In this document: positions 45,434 through 58,200 of the stretch, one piece after another | Numbering within the stretch: position 1 is the stretch's first letter | How the letters are laid out: each line of letters opens with the position of its first letter | DNA from: Bimuria novae-zelandiae CBS 107.79 | Taxonomy: Eukaryota; Ascomycota; Dothideomycetes; Pleosporales; Didymosphaeriaceae | Length of the DNA stretch: 64,000 nt | Direction: 5' to 3' | Assembly: GCA_010015655.1 (NCBI GenBank) | Contig: ML976700.1 | Coordinates: forward strand, 109,364-173,363 | Translations under genes and position numbers: made by a program | The notes under the pieces: model-generated | Database searches by the model: none | The model's input: only the letters and a program-made list of their open reading frames with translations | Told to the model about the DNA's origin: nothing

Positions 45434-47006
45434 ATGGCGCCGTCATCGCTGCCTGATTGCGAGTCCATGGGCCATTCCGACGGTTCTTCGAACAGTTCGC
45501 CAGACACATGTCCTGAGGTGTGTCCTGACAGTCGAAGTCGAAGCCAAAGCCGGAGCGAAAGCCAGCAACCCGGTCCTCAGCCTCGCAAGCCAATCCCGAG
45601 GAAAGGGCACACCAAGTCAAGGCGAGGCTGCTACAACTGCAAGCGACGTAGAATAAAATGTAATGAGAAACACCCAGACTGCAACCACTGCATCAAGGCA
45701 GGGCTGCGCTGCGAGTACCCGGCAAACATCATCCAGACAACGCAACGATCGCCAATTTCTCCAAATCCTCACGAGATGGTGAATCTGCGCTCAACACCTG
45801 GCATGTTCGTGAGTGAGCCCCGTGTTATGCATTACCTCAACAGCATCTGACTGTGAATAGACGATGGCCGACATGCGATTATTTCATCACTTCCTGATCA
45901 CAGCATATCCGCACTTGCCAGTTGGTGCGGACAAGATATGGATAACGGTGATACCGAGCTTTGCGCACAATGTAGGTTGATTCCACTAGCGAAGCCTATG
46001 GTTGTGTCCAACTTCTCGCATAGAGAATACACCCCAGCAACTCCGCATTGTCTTCTTTATTATAATCGGGTGAATTGGGTTTGCCTGTTTATCTCGTGCA
46101 GTACTGACAACAACAGTACGAATATCTGATTCATTCGATTTTGGCGCTGGCTGCGTCGCATTTAAATGCTGTGTCCAACGCCAACGTTGCTGAAGAAGCC
46201 ATATCACATCGCATACTAGCAGTAAAAGCTTTAAACGATGCACTTTCAGTCCCGCCAAAAACAAGGAACGAGCGCGATGCAAGAATGGCAGCGGCGCTGG
46301 CACTCGCATTCCAATCAAGCCATCTCCAAGACGGCCTCCTCGAGTTTCTGACCATGGTGAGGGGATGCAACCTCATCGCCATGGAGGGCACGCTGGACAA
46401 CGTGGACTCTGCCTTTCATGTAAGCTAATTTACCCGATGTGTACAACATGCACTTGGCAGATAAACTAACAGGCTCAGGCGTTTCGAGAAGACGGGCACC
46501 TCGCCACCATGCGCACCCGCATGTCAGCGTCGCAGCAAAACTGCGTGAATCGGGATGACTTAGACATGGCTAGTTTATCCCTGCGCGACATCGAGCTGCT
46601 CAACATGACGGACTGGGAAAGGATGTTCTGGGATATCCTTGTTCGAACAGTGGAGTACGCCTACGACAGACCAATCCAGGCGTATACCACATTCGTGCAG
46701 TTGTACAACGTGCCGTCGCGATGGACACACGACGAATTTCAGTCGTTCATCGACCCGAGCAACAGCGTGGCACAGATTCTGTTGGCTCACTTTATCGCGC
46801 TGCAAGCAGTACTCACGCCGATTTTGATACTAGAACGAGTCGGCTTTCAAGGCATTGATGCGCCGACTTCGGTTCTGGGGTGGGTGGATGGAATCTACAA
46901 GAACGTACCGCCGGAGCTGAGGCATTATATGGAATGGGCGAGGCAGGTGACGCGGTACCCGATTATGAAGTTCTACGGGCAGAAGGACCTGGGCTATTAC
47001 GAGTGA
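45434..47006 (+). CDS. Zn(II)2Cys6 transcription factor, UPC2/sterol-uptake-control-like
   Basis: Fungal binuclear-cluster DNA-binding regulator. Exons 45434-45808, 45861-45971, 46117-46419 and 46479-47006, all phase 0, give 438 residues. After a Ser/Arg-rich leader comes HTKSRRGCYNCKRRRIKCNE then KHPDCNHCIKAGLRCEY, the complete C-x2-C-x6-C-x6-C-x2-C-x6-C cluster at about residues 66-94. HTKSRxGCxxCKxRRxKCxE is the style of the UPC2-like subfamily. The second exon begins TMADMRLFHHFLITAYPHL and the third has YLIHSILALAASHL, both typical of the fungal-specific regulatory region. It may control the adjacent monooxygenase locus, but the only evidence is proximity. Confidence 0.9.
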
Positions 47007-48630
47007 GTCTAGGAAAGTAAAAGGAAGGTCGTGATATGGACGATCGAGAGGAAAAGCCCTGTTGCCGGCGGAGAATGTTTTGCATGATAATGATACCCTG
47101 GCGGTCTTTGGTACCTGCCGCTGCGCTCGCTTTTTCACCATTTAGAGACCCTCGCTGAATGCAGCTGTCTATGAGGCTGTTGTATTATAGTTACGAAATG
47201 ATACGTTCAAATCTTCAGGTTTGCAATGACCGTATTGGAGTACGGGAAGTCACGGCAGAGTCCAACGTACCTTCCCGCCCCGAATCGCGATACCTGTAGC
47301 AGAGCCCGTTGCCACTCTCACCCTGCAATTCAAATGTCGGTTAGACAAAGTTTCGTACATCGGAAAGTATCTTAGTAGCAAGACCCTTAGCAATAGAACA
47401 CTTTCACATTAGCTAGGAAGCCACGGCCAATCCTGTTTTCACTTCTCATTAAACCTTCGAGATGCGCAAGCTCTCCACTCAAACCTCGCAACCACATGGT
47501 TCGTCTCATCCGAAGCCAATTCAGCTCCACCAACGTCACCATACCTCACCTTTTCGACACCCACCGAAAACGCCCTCAAGCAAAACAGCAAGTTTACACG
47601 AATGCGAAACCTACTCCTCACTTAATCCAAGGCAATCGCAAGCGAATGCGAAGCAGCGAGGTTAACACAGCGGGTCCGGCACCGCGACGCCACGCGCGCG
47701 CCACGGCGAACACAGGCGCATAGCGGACGACACTTGGCCGAAGCAGCCTACTGAAACGTAATTGTGGAGGCGAGTGGAGCGTTTTAATGCGGGAATAAGA
47801 TGAACGGTGAGCGGATGGTGATGTGGCGCTCGCGCGCGAAACGAGGGCGAGGGCGAGGGCGAGAACGCAGAAGCAAGTATAGTGGACGCAGGTACGCGAG
47901 CTATTTTGAACGACAGCGTGGGGGCGTGTATGCATTCATAGTATCCAAAGAATATATATATAAAAGTCGAATCGGATATGCACAGCTCGCCAGCGAGTGA
48001 ATCCGTGCATATCACCGTGCGCGTGAATTCTTCAGTCCTTTGCAGCTTCCCCAAGCCACGGCACAACGCAGTAGAGTACAAAAGCGCTGTAAATGTCGAA
48101 AGTGCAACGATTTCAAAAAGCTGAATTATGGTGCGCATGTTTTCAACTACGAGCGTTAGCAGTAAACAATAGCCAGACGAGCATATAGCGATAACAGCGA
48201 GTGCAGTGCACACCGCGCCGCTGTAAATTGATGTGATACAAATACATCCGAGAACAAGACGAATAGAGGACCCGTGTTACCAGTCGATCAACACCTCTTC
48301 AGGCGGAAACGAGCACTGAGCCCGAGGACTGCAAAACTCCAGAAAGATGCGCAAAACCGTGCCTGTTAATGACAAACCCTTGCCATGCCCTGTCAACACT
48401 TTCGGATTGTAAAAGCACCATTTACTACGATGTAGCCTTTTCCTTATCCAACGCCAGTCGCTCATGCAAATTAGCGAAATACTACTATTGTGGGGGGTAA
48501 ACTAAGGGAGCAACAAAGGAGAAATCCAGCCGCGATACAAATAACGCAAGAGCGTTGTACCGTGGCGCATATATGCTGAACGAAACAAATGAAATCCCGA
48601 TGCCGATGCAGAGTTGGAGTGCTGAGGCTG
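47007..48630. other. Intergenic, 1.6 kb
   Basis: No gene supported. A short GGGCGA tandem run is at about 47844-47868. Open frames on both strands near 47460-48210 lack family similarity. Confidence 0.45.
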
Positions 48631-49482
48631 TTATGTCGAAGGCTTTGCGACGTACATCGACGAGACCGGTGACGGCGGAGGCGAGAGAAGCACGCCTTCG
48701 ACCTCATGGGCGATCCAGTTCTCCTTACGGGCGTGCCACATGACCGTGTTCGTGTCGAAGTTTTCAAAGAACACTTCGTCCCAAAAGCGAGCCTTGGGAT
48801 CCGCGTACACGTGATACTCGTGACGGACGAAATCACTGTCGTACCCTTGAATCCGGCGCAGGGTAGCAACGAGGCAGCCCGTGCGATGCTTGCCCTTGTT
48901 ACAGTGGATGAGGATTGGGTGATTGGTGCGATCGAGAACAATGTTCAACGCGCGATTGATATCGCAGGATTGAATCCGAACCGCGCCCTTGTTCGCGTTG
49001 AGATGAACTTGAAAGTGCTGAACGCCGGCCTTATTCATCCAGTCGCGGTATCCCGCTGGGATCTCCTCAGGCACAAGGGTGATGATGGTCTTCAGCTTCA
49101 AACTCTCCAAGAAGTCGAAATTCTTCTCCTGCGGGTAGCTGCTCCGATACACGGCACCTGGAACAACAGCACCATAGTTGCTTGGCGGGTATAAGCTCCG
49201 CAGCCTGCCAGGGGCGATGGTCTCGGTGATGGGAGAAGGCGTGCGCGTCTTGGCTGTGTCAATGTTCTCACCCGATGGGTCGACAGGGAGGTCCTCATGA
49301 TGGGTGCATGCAGCGTGCTCAGTCAGATGTTCATCGGAAGCGAGGCCCAAATTAGCGAAATAGCTCTTGATATTCGCGAACAGACTGCTCTGGGCAGTGG
49401 GCTGTTCGACCTTGTTGGTGGACATGTTGCCGGCCATGTCGACTAGTGCGTAACGGTGCGGTTGTAAGGGGATCTTGTTCAC
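48631..49482 (-). CDS. siw14: Siw14/Oca-type tyrosine phosphatase (Y_phosphatase2)
   Basis: Dual-specificity-like phosphatase; yeast Siw14 is an inositol-pyrophosphate 5-phosphatase. Single exon, 283 residues, with Met16 or Met20 as alternative starts. A variable N-terminal 95 residues is followed by PPSNYGAVVPGAVYRSSYPQ, NFDFLESLKLKTIITLVPEE, the P-loop ILIHCNKGKHRTGCLVATLR (CX5R intact) and YHVYADPKARFWDEVFFENF. No signal peptide. The related yeast Oca proteins often lack the catalytic Cys; here it is present, supporting an active enzyme. Confidence 0.92.
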   Translation of the reverse strand: MNKIPLQPHRYALVDMAGNMSTNKVEQPTAQSSLFANIKSYFANLGLASDEHLTEHAACTHHEDLPVDPSGENIDTAKTRTPSPITETIAPGRLRSLYPPSNYGAVVPGAVYRSSYPQEKNFDFLESLKLKTIITLVPEEIPAGYRDWMNKAGVQHFQVHLNANKGAVRIQSCDINRALNIVLDRTNHPILIHCNKGKHRTGCLVATLRRIQGYDSDFVRHEYHVYADPKARFWDEVFFENFDTNTVMWHARKENWIAHEVEGVLLSPPPSPVSSMYVAKPST

Positions 49483-50808
49483 GGGCCGCTTGGGGTTTGG
49501 CTGGTGGTCAAGTGCTTCAGTAGAGGCTGGCGTGAAGGAAGCCTGGGGCAGATGCCACAGACGGTAGGTCCGCTTGAACCGGCGCTCGGGGCTTCGCGTT
49601 TCGCGTCGGACGGGTCGGTGTTAAGGGTTGAGAGTGGTAATTCGGAGTTGAGTTGATTATGGAGAGCGGAAAAGGTGTCTCCCCTATTTAAAGGAAACAG
49701 CCAGCTGCGGAGCTGAGCCTAAATGGGCTGTCAGTGAGGGTTCAAAATAACATTGTGAATGCTCAAACTGTATTGTGGGACAGTGGTTGACGGCGAGTCG
49801 CGGGCGGTACAGACCAGGCAGGCTTAACGGCGGCACACTAGGTCTCGCGACGTACAAACAGGCCAGGTGGAGAATTCACTTACTTCGCGATCACCGTTTT
49901 AAAGGATGCATGCTGTATTACGGGTGCAGACCGTGAATTTGACGATGTGCATGGTCGAGGAAAGTGGAAGGGCGTGTGAAAGGTCGAGGTACCAGACGAG
50001 TAGGTAAGAGTGATTCGCAGGTGTGTGCGTGTGTATGAATCTGTGTATGGCTACGTAGTGTAGGCAAGCGAGTTCAGCCAAGCTAGACGACGAGGTACAA
50101 AGTGGTAAGTGGTCGTGTTAAAGAGGGTCTTCCGGGGGACACAAAGAGGTCACCCCAAGGCTGAAATTCAGCGATTAGTCAGTACCCATTTCTCGGAACG
50201 AGGAGTGCATAACTGTGCCGAACTTTTCCCGCGGCCAGGTACGTCACCGCCACATTGGTGGAGAAAGCGAGACTGCTTCGTGTCGCAGAGCCTTACAGCA
50301 TGTTGGTTCAATTTGGTTGTACCTTTTTGCAGCTCGAGAGCAGTGACCAGACGACTCTTCTGCAATACGTAGTCTTGCAAATGCGCGTCTTCCCCGGGTT
50401 GCATCTACCGCCATATCTGGTACAGTCTAGCTAACCAGCCACTTTCATCCAGTTCTTCACCTTGGCATTACCGTTGAGCCCCGATTTTCAGTGCCGCCAG
50501 CCAACCGAGCAGGACAGATCTGTTGGCTGTTGACTGTGGTCTTTCGCTATATTAGCAATCATTTCTTCCCGGAGTTGAATTACCATCGCAAATGAGGGCC
50601 GTGGGCAGATCAGGGTCCGTCGCATGTGAAAAAACGGGACCCTACCCTTTGCGTACTGGCTTTCCCGTGTTGGGCCGTGCGCTTCTGAAAGTTGGGGGAC
50701 CTCGGGAGAGCAGAAGAGCTATCAATAATCACCCCATCATCTCGTGTATACCTTTTGATATAAACCGTTTCCCAAAAAAGCCTATCGCATCCTCATCACT
50801 GAGTAACA
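49483..50808. other. Intergenic, divergent promoters
   Basis: About 1.3 kb between divergent genes. A TATTTAAAG TATA-like box lies near 49685 upstream of the Siw14-type gene. No RNA gene or coding frame recognised. Confidence 0.5.
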
Positions 50809-52080
50809 ATGGATCCTCCGCGCTCACGTCGCTCCTACCCAAACCTGAACAACCTCTCACTGGCCCCACTGAGCAGCCAGTACCCACTCGATGCCTCCGC
50901 TCCGCCCTCCCCGGACGACGTGAACCGTATTTACACACCGCGCACCTCGTATATTGCGCAAAAGAGCGCACCCTCCACACCGGGCATCCTCAGTCTGAGC
51001 CATAGTCGCAGCAACTCGCGCAATGGCCGGCGCAAGACCAAAGGGTATGCCTACGATGGCTACTTCTTGAACCCAGACGCGCCAGTGAGAGAGGCAGGCG
51101 ATGTGCCCAAAGCGAAAAGCACGACCGCGCTGCTTCCAGGCGTGAGCTTTGCGGACCAGCCGCAGCTCCAAGAAAGACACCACACAAGGAAGGGCACAGC
51201 GCCGCTGCCTTTGAAGCCCACGCACGTCCGACATCATACCAGCGAGTCCACGAACGAGTGGTTCCACCGCGCAGGATTGACAATTGCTGGAGAGACAAGA
51301 GACTCAAAGGGACAGGGATGGCTGGTGCGAAGGGAGAGCTCGACGAGCTTGGTTCACCAGAGTGACGACTACGAGGATCATCCATCACACGACGGCCGAC
51401 ACATGGCGCTGCTATCCGGCGAGCACTTGAACGATCTCGAATACGGCGCCTTTGCACCACGCTACTCGAGAGCGGGCAGTCGTGCACAAAGTCGAGTGCA
51501 GAGCCGTGTAGTCAGTCGGGTTCCAAGTGCTCGCACAAGCCGGAGAGGATCCCGCGTAAACAGTCGAGCCGATCTGATGATGACTCCAGGGCTCAAGACG
51601 CCAGGTGCACGCCACAGCTTGGAGCTCAACGATGCTATGTTCGAAGAGAGCCCTATAGAGCCAGACTTCGTGGAAGCAGATGAGGAGAACGAAGGCGATG
51701 AGGAAGAGGTTGCACGTCTGGCACGCGAGCGTGGCTCCGGCCTCGGCGGCTGGATGGACAGGCTCATGGGCTGGACGCTGTTCAGCGTTGATGAAGATGG
51801 CGAGGAGCCATCTTCTGAAGACGAGGAAGAGGAAGACCAGGCCCCACGGCCTGAAAACATGACCAAGGAGGAGCTCCAGCTGCGGCGGGAGGTCGAAGCG
51901 AAGCGGAAGAAACTCGAGCGTGAGGCTATCATCGCCGCGTCCGCTGTGCAGGCGCCAGATAGAAGGGACACAGTGGTGGAGGGTGAATCTGCGGAACATA
52001 AGCCGCCGCCAGGCGAGGAGGGTAACGGATGGGCAGACGCAGCATGGCTCGTCAGTGTCGCTGCGAAAGCCATATTTTGA
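50809..52080 (+). CDS. Conserved fungal protein of unknown function (DUF3984-like)
   Basis: 423 residues, single exon. The N-terminus SRRSYPNLNNLSLAPLSSQYP with TSYIAQKSAPSTPGILS resembles an uncharacterised fungal family that I recall as DUF3984. Further in are NEWFHRAGLTIAGETRDSKG and GWLVRRESSTSL, an Arg/Ser-repeat stretch (SRAGSRAQSRVQSRV), an acidic region and the C-terminal motif GNGWADAAWLVSVAAKAIF. A Lys/Arg/Glu coiled coil lies at about 350-385. No membrane segment or enzyme motif. Probably a disordered, phosphorylated scaffold-type protein; function unknown. Confidence 0.8.
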   Translation: MDPPRSRRSYPNLNNLSLAPLSSQYPLDASAPPSPDDVNRIYTPRTSYIAQKSAPSTPGILSLSHSRSNSRNGRRKTKGYAYDGYFLNPDAPVREAGDVPKAKSTTALLPGVSFADQPQLQERHHTRKGTAPLPLKPTHVRHHTSESTNEWFHRAGLTIAGETRDSKGQGWLVRRESSTSLVHQSDDYEDHPSHDGRHMALLSGEHLNDLEYGAFAPRYSRAGSRAQSRVQSRVVSRVPSARTSRRGSRVNSRADLMMTPGLKTPGARHSLELNDAMFEESPIEPDFVEADEENEGDEEEVARLARERGSGLGGWMDRLMGWTLFSVDEDGEEPSSEDEEEEDQAPRPENMTKEELQLRREVEAKRKKLEREAIIAASAVQAPDRRDTVVEGESAEHKPPPGEEGNGWADAAWLVSVAAKAIF

Positions 52081-52620
52081 GGAAAACTTGACGAAGCACA
52101 ATATAAACAACTACTACGCCTGCATTTCATCCAGAGCTAATGAGTAACGAAGTATCCTTCCCTCCGTGCCCCAAATAACATTTAGAAAGATTCAAACACG
52201 CTTTTCACCATGTACATATACTGTTCTCGTCTTAATCAACGCCCCGCAGCATCAAATAAACACGACCTCAGTGTCAAATCGAAAATTCTCGTGTGGAAAA
52301 ACTCTGCAGATTCGCTATCGCACCAATATATCGAATCGAGCCGGGCACTTAGCTCCGTCCAGCAAAGACGCGTAAGCAACTTGCCTATCCGAGTATGTTT
52401 GAGCAGTGCGTGGATTGCAGACGATTTATTGCCAAGAGGGGAGTGTGGGTATAGAGAGGCGAAGAGTGGTTTGTGGTGTATTGAATCGTGATTTTGGTTT
52501 GGCGTGGGCTGTGGAGGAGCCGGAGCGGCGTGGTGGGGTAGAGTATGAGGAGCTCGTTTTTAGTGAGGACTAGTACTAGCGCGCACGTCCCCCACAACCT
52601 CGACGCGCCATCTCTACGAT
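52081..52620. other. Intergenic, boundary to AT-rich block
   Basis: 3' region of the preceding gene. Base composition drops sharply after about 52625. Confidence 0.5.
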
Positions 52621-53716
52621 GAACACGTCAACTTTAGCCAGCTATTTCTCTACTAAAACACGCCTAAATTAATTTAAAAAATTACTAGTAAATTATATAA
52701 AGCCCTGCAAGACAGCACCTATAAAATTTATAACCCAAAGACTACGCGTTGCAAGTTACTACTAGAAATAAAAGCCTACGTAGTTAGGGCGATAATAACT
52801 AAAGTATTATAGTAAAGACTCACTAAATAACTTTTATTACTTAAAGCGCCTTTAGCAAGCTCCTTCTCTATATATAGACGTAATTAAATAAATCTAAATT
52901 ACCTCTCTAAGATCCGCATCTCTGTAAAATAGACGTTAGCTAAAGCCACTCTAAAATTAAGCTTTCGCTGGAGCAAAAGGCCGTGATTATTATTATAGTA
53001 ACCTAAGATAAAGAAGCTCGTAAAAAGCAAAACTAGTAGGTAATTACTAATAGTAATTTTAATTACCTTAGATTTTTAATTAAGCTTTCTATAACGACGT
53101 TTAAAAACTTTATATATTAATTTAATTATAGCTACTAACCTTTAGGTTATAAGCTAACACTTAATAATGCTTAAAAAAGCATTACCTTAAATAGGCGCTT
53201 ATCTATAACCTAGGTCTTTATAAGTATAGTAATAGGCTAGGCTTTAATTTTTAGTACGTTATAGTTACTAATAAATAACTAGCTTAAGTTGATAAGCAAC
53301 GAGGCCTGCTATACGCCTAAGTAAAAATATCTATTATTTTAATATTAAAAAGTTAAAATTTTATAATAATTACGCCTCTAGTTCTATAGTAGCCTTACTT
53401 ATTGTTACAATCACGAAGAATTACAGCGTTATGACTACCGTGAATTACAGGTTAGTAAAGGACCACATAAAAGGGCTAACAGGGCTTAGCACGCCAGCGG
53501 ACGGGGTAGGATTAAGTTAGTAGTTACGTAATTAGGATCCTGGTAAAAGGATAGAATCTTAAAAAGATACTAGCTTAGTAAAAGAACTAGAAAATATTCT
53601 GCTAAGGAGTAAGTCTCCTAAAAGACTAAAGGAATTCTAGGATATTAAAAAATAGAATAACTAGTATATAGTCTAAGATACTCTTTATACTTTTCCTACT
53701 CTTTATAGTTAACTTT

Positions 53717-54193
53717 TGTTATGAGGCGCTCACACCTTGTTCTAATCTAGGTTAAGGCAGTAAGGTATTGTAGTGCTTTATAGATTATTTAATAGTATAA
53801 GTTAATGCGATACTTAGCGCGAGGCTAAATAATTTAATTTTATAATAAAATAAAATAATTATTAGTTTATATAGGAGAACGTACCCGCACAGAAAATATG
53901 TAAGTTAACTATAAAAAAGGAAATAATATAGGAGAATCTACTATACTATATACTAGTCTATTTCTTCCTTTATCTCTAGGTAATCTGGCCCTCTTGGCAG
54001 ATTACCATGGTTTACAGCTCTTAGCGGATCACCTTAATCTAGAGCTACTATTAGATTAAAGTTACGTAATTCTAGCTAATATAAGCGACCCCGTAAGTCT
54101 TTACGGGCTAGTTATAGTATAGCCTCTTCTACCTCCCCCTATTTATCTTTATTTATAGTCGTGTTACTATTTAGGTCCCTTAAGCTTATAATA
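53717..54193 (-). repeat. 3' LTR of the gypsy element
   Basis: 477 bp. Aligns along its length with 58545-59199 but lacks about 170 bp present in the other LTR and is more heavily RIP-mutated. Confidence 0.85.
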
Positions 54194-55299
54194 TTATCCC
54201 CCTTCTTAAGGTAATTAACCTAATACCTATTATTTTATAATTATTCGGTGGCGCTAGCGTGCGCGCGTATAAGTAGCTATTAAGACCTTTACTATAAGTT
54301 TACTTTATACCCTTTTTATTACCTGCCTAACTATATTAAAAGCCCTAATAACGTCTTCTAACTAACGTTATTAGGACTAGATAAAGGCTATTCTAGACGT
54401 AGACGTAAAGATACTAACTTTATATAAATAATATAAAGAAAAGAGGCTAAAGTGCGTAGTAGAGTTATTTACTAGTTTTTATACTTATTATATTTAGGTA
54501 AAAGTCTAGTATCGTTTAGTTCTAACGTAGACTAAGCGTTAAGAGATAAAAGTAAAGTAATACTATCTTTAAAGTAATATTTTTTATTTAAAAGAGGAAC
54601 TAGCTTAAAGAAAATAAAAATTATTTAATATTTAAAAAAAAAGTGTTGTCGCCAGTTAAAAGAAATTATATTAATAAAAAAGTTAGAGCGTCTTAACCGT
54701 AAAACTAGGATTCTAAACTTTTTTTTTAAGAGTATAGACGCCAGTGCCCTTATTCTATCTTTACTATTATTACCTATATCTAACTTAGGCTAATTATAGG
54801 CTAACTTATTTACTTCTTTTAACCCTTTTATATTTTTTAAATTTTCTAAGTTCCTGGCTAATCTAGCTGCAGGACTCTTGGATGCTCTACGTAAAATTTC
54901 TCTAGCGCTATCTTGTAGTTTATAAGATTCTTTACTAGTTCCTACGTATTATAGCTCTCTAGCTATCCTTCCTATTTTACTAAGTACTTATATTAATATT
55001 TAATTTTTTATAAATCTTTAATCGCTTTAATCTTGTACTCTTTATTTTTAAGTTTAAGTTATATTTCTAGCTTAGCGTCTAGTAGTGCTAGTTTTAATAA
55101 TAACTTATAGAAGACTAGGTGTATACGTGTATTTATAAGTAACTATAGTTTAAAATTTACTAGTCCTCTAACCTTTTAGACCTTAAATAGTCTTTTATAA
55201 AGGTTATCTAATTTTTTGCTTAGCCTTATTATCTTAAGATTTTTTTTATAAGAAGAGGACTTTACCCCCCTTTTTAAAGGTTAGTCCCTTAATCATTTT

Positions 55300-58200
55300 T
55301 TTATTTACTTATTTTACTATTTACTTATTACGTTACGCGATATTTTAGCGTAGTGTCTTATATAGATCCTGCATAAGTTTGGCTTTATTAGCTACGTTTT
55401 TTATAACGCTTAGGATGTCTAATAGGTTCCAGTAAGTTGTGGGCTCACACCCGTGGTTGGCATAGTATAGCGAGTACCCTATAGTCGCCGATCTTGCGCT
55501 ATTATATGCTAGTTAAGCTATTAGCAATAGCTTAACCTAATTATCTTAAAACTTATTTATATATATCTAAAGATATTACTCTAACGTCTAGTTTATTTAC
55601 TTTATTTAGCTATCTATCTTAGGATAGAAACTTGTTATAAGCTTATGCTTAATTCCTAATTTAGTCGTAAACGTAGTTTAATATAATAATGTAAATATCT
55701 TGGCTCTGTTTATAATAAACTTATTTAGTTGTCTAACCTATAATATTAGTTTTTATTTTACTATATAGACTAATTCTTTTACTAATATAGCTTCCCTAAT
55801 TAGCACAAACCTTAACTCCTTAGAAAGTTAATAGATTATAATTAGGATTAAGTTATAGAAATTTTTATTCCTTAGTGCTAGTAATGCTAGTAGCTTTACG
55901 ATAAAGTCTATAGCTACACTAGACTATAGTCTTAGGGGTAGCTATAGTAGCTATAAGAGGCTATAAGGCTTATATCTCTTAGGCTTATTCTTATAATAGG
56001 CTAAATAATTACCTAGTACCTTCTATACTACCTAGCGTAGCCTAGGGATAGTATATTTATTCGCGATCTAACGCGTTATTTTAGTAATTTTAGGTATTAT
56101 TAATTTTTATCTTTATATAACTTCTTTATTAGTAGCGGAGCTACTTACTTACTAATCTAAATATAGTTTTAGTAGTCTCGTGCTACTATTTTTATAGCTT
56201 AGTAAAGATTATATGCTTAGCAATTCTTGTCTATAAGCCTATTATAATTCTATATCCTATCTATAGCTAGTCTATAATAGGTAAAATCTACGCGTCGCAC
56301 TTCTAGTGCTAGCGTAAGTTATGTCTTATTATAGCAAAGGGTTCCGTCCTTTATATAGGTTAAGATTATAACGTAGTTACCTCTATTATCTTCTTTTACA
56401 AAATCTAATTATTTACTAAGTACGTTTACTATAGTGTTTATATTTCCTAGTAGATGCGTGATGCAAAAGTTAAATTCTACTATTTATTTAGACTATTTAG
56501 CTTATTACTAATTAAGCTTCTTAGTCGTTATAAAGCGTGTTAAATTAAAGTAATTAAAGAATACCTTTATTTAATACTTAGCTTCCTTAAGCTATGCTTT
56601 TTATTACTTAAAATAATTAATAATTACTAGTAGTTCCTTATTATAAATTTTATAATTAAGTTTTACTCTTAAAAGCTTTCTTACGTAATAAAAGACTAGT
56701 CTCTACTTCTTATTATTATATTCTTTTAGTAGTACAGCCCCTAGCGTATAATTTAATACGTTTATGTAGATGCGATATTATCGCTCTAGGTTATATATTT
56801 ATAGTAGGGGTGCCGTTAGGAATAGGCGCTTTAGCTATTTAAAGGCTTTTTTCTCTAACTTTTATAAAGGTTGCTATTTTCCTAACTTTATAAGTTCTAT
56901 TAGTAGAGCGGTGACCTTAGAATAGTTCCTATTAAATTTATAATAGAAGTTAGTAAAGCCTAAAAAGAATTAGATATCCTTTACTAATTCTAGTAGTAGC
57001 TATTCTTCTATTATTACGATCTTTTTTAAGTCTATTTTAACACCTTCCCGGGATATTACAAATCCCAAATATTCTATTTCCGTGACGTGGAATTTATATT
57101 TTTTAAAGTATAGGAGCAATCTATGCTCTTATAACTTTTATAACACCTTATAAACATGTTTCCTATATTATTTTAGTATTCTACTTAAGTATATTAATAT
57201 ATTATTAAGGTATACCGTGCAAAATACGTCTAAGTATTTATATAATACTTAATTTATAAGCTCTTAGAAGGTTACTAGTGCGTTAGTTAGCCCTATTAGT
57301 ATAACTATATATTTAAAAAGCCTATATCGCGTGCAGAAAGCCGTTTTCTACTTATAGCTTTTTATAATTTAAATCCTATAGAATCTATCTTAGACGTTAA
57401 ATTTCGTAAACCACTTAGCTCCTTGGAGTCAATCTATAAGCTCTATTATTAGGGGTAATAAGTAATAGTTTTAAACTATAATAGCATTCAGCTATTTATA
57501 ATTTATATAGAGTTATAGCCTACTGTCCTTTTTGCGAATAAAGAGTATACGGAAGGCTATAAGGCTCTAACTAGGTCTTTACTTCCCTAAGCGTAGATTC
57601 TTCTATATTAGCTCTTTTAACTCTTTTTCTTATTTATAGGTGAGAGGCCTTAGGCGCTCTAGCTATAGCTTAACTTCTTTTACTAGTAGTATCTCGTGAT
57701 CCTACTTTTTATATTTAGGCAGGATAGTCTCGTTATACTGTTAAGATCCCAAAGGAGTAGCTGGTCCCTAAGGGGCTAAGGTTAGTTCTCGGGCAGGAAT
57801 ACTGTAGTAGGACAGGAGAGGGTCATAGTAATAGCTTGCGCTTGTTACTGGGGTGTTAGTATCGAAGGTAGGTATAGCACAATCAAATCAACAAGGTTGC
57901 TTATTCAGATCCAAACGATAGATTAATAAACAGGTTGAACACACATACTATAAAGGTATTTGTGTTCCGTTATATATATAAGGAATTCATACCATCCAAG
58001 ATACCGTTACCATCCATGGACGGTATCGCCATCCATGGCTGGTGAGTCTTGGCTGGATGGTGTTGTCACGTGACCTCGGTTACGCGACCCCGCCGAGTGT
58101 CACCCCCACTGGAGGCCCGTTGGCCCTCCTTGTTCCATACATGTTCAGATCTTAACAATCCTCTACTTTGCTATTCTTAAGAAAGTTATTAATTATTAGT

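Noticed and set aside
45040..45456. 138-codon frame overlapping the Zn2Cys6 start in another frame
   Set aside because: The regulator's own start and cluster explain this region; the overlap frame has no protein character.
47662..48213. 183-codon minus-strand frame with hydrophobic start
   Set aside because: Partly explained by the low-complexity GGGCGA run; no conserved features and no convincing gene structure.
57734..58162. Target-site duplication of the unmutated LTR-like insertion
   Set aside because: TATAC and ATCCT do not match, and shifting the ends by one base does not help.
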